This document shows, one piece after another, positions 5,023 through 8,646 of a stretch of DNA of 8,646 bases. Below the pieces are notes generated by a model that was given only the letters and a program-made list of their open reading frames with translations, was not told the DNA's origin and searched no databases. A program made the position numbers and the translations under genes. How positions within the stretch are numbered: the stretch's first letter is position 1; every line of letters begins with the position of its first letter. Origin of the DNA: Deltaproteobacteria bacterium (GTDB taxonomy: Bacteria > Desulfobacterota > GWC2-55-46 > DRQE01); contig DAOVKH010000063.1 of the NCBI GenBank assembly GCA_030631875.1, positions 1 through 8,646 on the forward strand. Reading direction: 5' to 3'.

Positions 5023-5052
5023 TTGACAAAGCTGTGGCCTTGATTGTAGTAT
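5023..5052 (+). promoter_or_regulatory. Sigma70-type promoter of the cytochrome c gene
   Basis: A perfect TTGACA (5023-5028) is followed after 18 bp by TAGTAT (5047-5052, 4 of 6 to TATAAT). Transcription would begin near 5060, leaving a leader of about 50 nt that ends in a strong ribosome binding site. The -35 match is convincing, the -10 less so. Confidence 0.6.
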
Positions 5053-5108
5053 TGAATACTCGTATCATCTATAAAATTTAGCAGTTAAAAAAAAGGAGGA
5101 AGTAAATT

Positions 5109-5405
5109 ATGCGTAAATTTATATTGCTCGCCGCAGTGGCGATAGTTATGGCTTTCAGTGGTCAGGCGATGGCAGACGGTGCCGATGTTTATGCCAAGAA
5201 CGGTTGTGGCGGTTGCCACGGTAAGACAGCCGGTGGTGGTATTGGTCCCGCACTTTCAGGAACTGACTTTATCAAGGGTGACGCGGACGCAATTAAGGCC
5301 GTAATCAGAGATGGCCGTAGTGGCACGATGATGAGTGCCTTTGACGCAAAGAGAATATCCGATGACGATCTCTCGGCTCTCGTTGATTACATGAAGGGTC
5401 TCTAA
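5109..5405 (+). CDS. Small secreted monohaem cytochrome c (98 aa)
   Basis: This is a class I-like periplasmic c-type cytochrome. Residues 1-22 are a Sec signal peptide (MRK, a hydrophobic core, and an AMA-type cleavage site at about 20-22). The mature protein opens with ADVYAKNGCGGCHG, giving the haem motif C33-x2-C36-H37. GIGPALSG follows, as does a later GTMMSAF in which M74 or M75 should be the sixth haem ligand. The final helix (DDDLSALVDYMKGL) is the usual cytochrome c end. AAGGAGG at 5093-5099 lies nine bases before the ATG. It has its own promoter and terminator and is therefore probably monocistronic. It would shuttle electrons between periplasmic or membrane partners that are not in view. 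Confidence 0.95.
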   Translation: MRKFILLAAVAIVMAFSGQAMADGADVYAKNGCGGCHGKTAGGGIGPALSGTDFIKGDADAIKAVIRDGRSGTMMSAFDAKRISDDDLSALVDYMKGL

Positions 5406-5436
5406 TACTTAGAGGTTCTACTATTTGATTCGTAAT

Positions 5437-5471
5437 AAAAACCCCTTGCGACAGTGTCGCAAGGGGTTTTT
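5437..5471. terminator. Strong bidirectional rho-independent terminator
   Basis: A near-perfect inverted repeat pairs 5437-5452 with 5456-5471 (16 bp, 3-nt loop). Its G+C core is flanked by five A on the left and five T on the right, so it has a U-tract in both directions. It begins 32 bp after the cytochrome stop codon and separates that gene from the next promoter. Confidence 0.95.
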
Positions 5472-5517
5472 ATATCTACCGTTTCTTATAATTGCCCGAA
5501 AAATAGAGTCGAAGCTG

Positions 5518-5546
5518 TTGACAATTGCCAAAAAATCTACGATAAT
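5518..5546 (+). promoter_or_regulatory. Strong sigma70-type promoter for the activase gene
   Basis: Perfect TTGACA (5518-5523), a 17-bp spacer and GATAAT (5541-5546, 5 of 6) form a near-consensus promoter. The start would be near 5553, giving a leader of about 90 nt. In that leader AGACTG (5549-5554) and CAGTCT (5576-5581) could pair. Confidence 0.75.
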
Positions 5547-5642
5547 ATAGACTGGTTTTTTGTTTGGAGACCTTACAGTCTGTATGAGTTGACCTTCCGG
5601 TGTCCGTTATAAATCTAAAAATTCTAATCTTGGAGGTATTTT

Positions 5643-8600
5643 TTGAAGAGCACCCGTCCCGTATACGTCGGTATCGACGTAGGCTCGGTCAGTGTTAACG
5701 TAGTTGTCATTGACGAGCATAAAAACACATTAGATGAACACTATATAAGGACTCAGGGCGACCCGATGGGCGTTGTCCTTCGTGCCTTTGAAGATATAAT
5801 TGAGCGTTATGGTAAGGATTCCGTAAGGCTCGCGGCCATTACCGGCTCTGGCGGTAAGCAGGTGGCAAAGCTCATTGGAGCGGCCTTTGTGAATGAGGTA
5901 ATTGCTCAGGCGCGTGCCACCGAGTACTTTCACCCTGAGGTCAGAACCGTCATAGAGATGGGCGGGCAGGACGCCAAGCTCATACTTCTTGCCACAGAGG
6001 GCGAGGGTAAAGACGCCAAGATTCGCATGGAAGACTTCCAGATGAACTCGGTCTGTGCCGCAGGGACGGGAAGTTTCCTGGATCAGCAGGCCACGAGGAT
6101 GGAGCTGAGTATAGAAGAATTCGGCAAGCTTTCGCTTAAGTCCGAGCATCCGCCGCGCGTTGCCGGCAGGTGTAGTGTCTTCGCAAAGAGCGATATGATT
6201 CACCTTCAGCAGATTGCTACACCCGATTACGATATCGTAGCCGGGCTTTGTTATGCCGTTGCGAGAAACTTTAAAGCAACCATCGGTAAGGGTAAGGAAT
6301 TTAAAGCCCCCGTGGCCTTTCAGGGCGGTGTGGCGGCCAATCCGGGCGTGCGTAAGGCATTTCAGGAGGTCCTTGAGCTATCAGACGCTGAGTATATAGT
6401 TCCTGAGCACTACGCTTCTATGGGGGCGTTTGGCGCGGTATTTTCGGCTATTGACAGAGATAAGTGCTTAGGCGACTTTAAGGGAGTAGCCGAGCTCGCC
6501 GAGTATATAAAGAGCGGCAGTAAGCAAGACCGCTCTCTGGAAGGCCTGTATCGTCCTGTAGAGCACCCGTCATACGGCGAGACGGCCATTGGTTATAAAT
6601 TCGATAAAGACAATAAGATAGACGTATATATGGGGCTCGACATAGGCTCGACGAGTACGAATGTCGTCCTTATAGATAAGGAAGGCAAGCTCATTACGAA
6701 GCGCTACCTAAAGACGGCAGGTCGTCCTCTGGAGGCCGTGCGTAAGGGCTTGGATGAGGTAGGTCTCGAGTGTCAAGACTTTGTAAATGTCATAGGTGTC
6801 GGCTCGACAGGGTCGGGCAGGTATCTTATCGGCGATTTTGTCGGTGCAGACGTTGTGCGTAATGAGATAACGGCTCAGGCCACGGCCGCCGCCGAGATAG
6901 ACCCTAATGTTGATACTATATTCGAGATAGGCGGGCAGGACTCTAAGTACATAGGCATGAAGGACGGCGTTGTCGTAGACTTTGAGATGAATAAGGTCTG
7001 CGCGGCAGGAACCGGTAGCTTCTTAGAGGAACAGGCCGAGCGTCTCGGCATTAATATTAAAGAAGAATTCAGCGATCTTGCGATAGAGTGTACTACACCG
7101 CCGCCCATGGGAGATAGGTGTACCGTCTTCATCGAGACAGACATGGTTCATTATCAGCAAAAGGGTGTTGAGAAGGGTGGACTCGTAGCCGGGCTTTCTT
7201 ACTCCATCGTGCATAATTACTTGAATAGGGTCGTCGGAGACAGACGCATTGGGGATACGGTATTCTTCCAAGGCGGAACTGCGGCGAACTTGGCCGTTGT
7301 ATCGGCATTTGAAAAGGTAATAGGCAAGACCATAACCGTACCGGAACACCACGACGTAACCGGTGCCATAGGGGCGGCCGTTCTCGCCCTTCGTGAGATG
7401 GAAGCAGATCAAAAGACAAAGTTCAAGGGCTTTGACGCCGGGCGTAAAGACTATACGCTCGAGAGCTTTGAGTGCAGGGATTGCTCCAATATATGCGACA
7501 TACGCAAGGTCGTAATGGAGGGTGAAGAGCCACTCTACTACGGCGGCAGGTGCGAGAAGTATGACGTTAATATGGCAAATGCCACGCCGTCTACCTTGCC
7601 CGACCTATTTCAAGAACGTGAAAAGATGCTCTACGGAACATATAAGGGTAAGCCACTTCCTGACGACGCTCCGACTATAGGGCTTCCGAGGATGCTGATG
7701 ATGCACGAGATGTACCCCTTCTGGAAGGCCTTCTTCACTGAGGTTGGCTATAAGGTGAGGCTCTCGTCGCCTACAAACAAGGCTATAATAAAGGACGGCG
7801 TAGAAACGGTCGTCAGCGAGACGTGCTTCCCTGTGAAGGTGGCGCACGGACATATTCAGGAGCTGATAGACAAGGGTGTTAAGAAGATATTCCTGCCAAG
7901 TGTAATAGATATGTCTCCGGCAAAGGAGAGCCATCTTCATACCGTACTTTGCCCGTATGTGCAGAGTATGCCATACCTTGCGGCATCGGCCTTTGACTTT
8001 GAGGCCTTGGGTATTGAGTCGGTAGTTCCGGCCATACACTTTAATCAGCCGATGAAGTTCATAAAGAAGGAGTTCTATACGCTAACTGAAAGCCTATCCG
8101 TTGGCAGGCCCGATATAGACCGCGCCTTAGAGGCGGCCTTCGCGGCGCAGGACGAATTCAAGAGGCGTATGCTTGAGCGTGGTAAAGAGATACTCGACGG
8201 TCTCGGGCCAGATGATACGGCGATAGTCATAACGGGGCGTGCCTATAACATTACCGATTCAGGCATCAATCTGGAGATACCTCAGAAGCTCCTCGATATG
8301 GATACACTTGCCATACCCTACGATATGCTTCCGGTAGAGGATGCCATAGACGACGTACTTGCGGGCGATATGTACTGGAAGAGTGGGCAACGCATACTCG
8401 CTACGGCAAAGATAGTTGCCGACGATCCGAGGCTTTTTTCCATATATATAACCAACTTCGGTTGTGGCCCTGATTCATTCATCTCTCACTTCTATAAAGA
8501 GGTGAGCGCAGATAAACCCTTCTTACAGCTTGAGATAGATGAGCATTCGGCGGATGCCGGCGCCATTACAAGGTGTGAGGCATTCCTCGATAGTCTTAGG

Positions 8601-8646
8601 AACGTACGCGGGCGTAAGATGGCCGCCGTAAAGACCGAGAAGATAC
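5643..8646 (+). CDS. Tandem BadF/BcrA-type acyl-CoA dehydratase activase, 3'-truncated by the window
   Basis: The TTG start follows GGAGG at 5632-5636, and 1001 codons are open to the window edge; no suitable ATG lies near. Two ASKHA ATPase domains of the HgdC/BadF class sit in tandem. Domain 1 spans about 7-300: VGIDVGS at 9-15, GGQDAK at 107-112, C138 in VCAAGTG, C177 in RCSVF, and FQGG at 226-229. Domain 2 starts near 329: GLDIGST at 331-337, GGQDSK at 430-435, C453, C493, and FFQGG at 541-545. In HgdC two equivalent cysteines per subunit hold one [4Fe-4S] cluster at the dimer interface; here all four lie in one chain. A DUF2229/CoA-dehydratase-like part follows, with C611-x2-C614-x3-C618, C637, C728 (ETCFPVK) and C941 (NFGCGPDSF). 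Family members of this architecture are very large, roughly 1400 residues, so perhaps a third is missing. ATP-driven electron injection into a dehydratase or reductase is the family role; the substrate is unknown. Confidence 0.92.
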   Translation, partial: MKSTRPVYVGIDVGSVSVNVVVIDEHKNTLDEHYIRTQGDPMGVVLRAFEDIIERYGKDSVRLAAITGSGGKQVAKLIGAAFVNEVIAQARATEYFHPEVRTVIEMGGQDAKLILLATEGEGKDAKIRMEDFQMNSVCAAGTGSFLDQQATRMELSIEEFGKLSLKSEHPPRVAGRCSVFAKSDMIHLQQIATPDYDIVAGLCYAVARNFKATIGKGKEFKAPVAFQGGVAANPGVRKAFQEVLELSDAEYIVPEHYASMGAFGAVFSAIDRDKCLGDFKGVAELAEYIKSGSKQDRSLEGLYRPVEHPSYGETAIGYKFDKDNKIDVYMGLDIGSTSTNVVLIDKEGKLITKRYLKTAGRPLEAVRKGLDEVGLECQDFVNVIGVGSTGSGRYLIGDFVGADVVRNEITAQATAAAEIDPNVDTIFEIGGQDSKYIGMKDGVVVDFEMNKVCAAGTGSFLEEQAERLGINIKEEFSDLAIECTTPPPMGDRCTVFIETDMVHYQQKGVEKGGLVAGLSYSIVHNYLNRVVGDRRIGDTVFFQGGTAANLAVVSAFEKVIGKTITVPEHHDVTGAIGAAVLALREMEADQKTKFKGFDAGRKDYTLESFECRDCSNICDIRKVVMEGEEPLYYGGRCEKYDVNMANATPSTLPDLFQEREKMLYGTYKGKPLPDDAPTIGLPRMLMMHEMYPFWKAFFTEVGYKVRLSSPTNKAIIKDGVETVVSETCFPVKVAHGHIQELIDKGVKKIFLPSVIDMSPAKESHLHTVLCPYVQSMPYLAASAFDFEALGIESVVPAIHFNQPMKFIKKEFYTLTESLSVGRPDIDRALEAAFAAQDEFKRRMLERGKEILDGLGPDDTAIVITGRAYNITDSGINLEIPQKLLDMDTLAIPYDMLPVEDAIDDVLAGDMYWKSGQRILATAKIVADDPRLFSIYITNFGCGPDSFISHFYKEVSADKPFLQLEIDEHSADAGAITRCEAFLDSLRNVRGRKMAAVKTEKI

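Larger units (their letters stand above)
4701..5108. other. Divergent A+T-rich intergenic region
   Basis: No gene is recognisable in this ~400-bp spacer between the minus-strand Fe-S cluster and the plus-strand cytochrome. It holds a probable promoter for each side, an imperfect 12-bp direct repeat (4897-4908 and 4912-4923) and a short palindrome (4996-5011). No clear FNR/CRP (TTGAT-N4-ATCAA or TGTGA-N6-TCACA) or sigma54 (GG-N10-GC) site was found by eye. Confidence 0.6.

Noticed and set aside
5730..8039. Minus-strand frames of 89-157 residues
   Set aside because: All lie opposite the activase coding sequence, whose domains are continuous throughout, and none resembles a known protein.

Overview
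The window reads like chromosome from an anaerobic or microaerobic Gram-negative bacterium. The signs are a secreted c-type cytochrome, a 2[4Fe-4S] ferredoxin, a string of Fe-S handling proteins, and a very large BadF/HgdC-type acyl-CoA dehydratase activase. This gene mix recalls deltaproteobacterial or Nitrospirota-like lineages, but nothing here fixes the phylum. No rRNA, tRNA or CRISPR array is visible.

Left end (1-1507): the 3' end of pyrD is followed immediately by a hairpin-forming repeat. Then comes a visibly A+T-rich two-gene unit: an unrecognised 111-residue protein and a 170-residue HNH endonuclease-like protein. A second, inverted copy of the same ~120-bp repeat closes the unit, 2 bp before the end of mrp. 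The pair of inverted repeats around an A+T-rich HNH cassette is the clearest sign of a mobile or recently acquired segment, and is the best candidate for something undescribed.

Middle (1510-4700, minus strand): a tight seven-gene cluster, in transcription order an Nfu-type NifU-like protein, a 2[4Fe-4S] ferredoxin, a short haem-copper-oxidase-subunit-I-like membrane protein, a DUF1858 mini-protein, a ScdA_N-like mini-protein, a probable ATC-hydrolase-family protein, and Mrp (Fe-S carrier ATPase). Nfu and Mrp are cluster carriers. The ScdA_N domain is the N-terminal part of the RIC/YtfE/ScdA proteins that repair nitrosatively or oxidatively damaged Fe-S centres. The oxidase-like protein resembles the helices of cbb3/NO reductase that carry haem ligands. 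Together they suggest Fe-S assembly or repair linked to redox or NO stress. That link is inference.

Right end (4701-8646): a ~400-bp A+T-rich divergent spacer carries promoters for the cluster and for a small secreted monohaem cytochrome c. The cytochrome gene ends at a textbook bidirectional terminator. A strong sigma70-like promoter then drives a TTG-started gene for a tandem acyl-CoA dehydratase activase, which runs off the window after 1001 codons.
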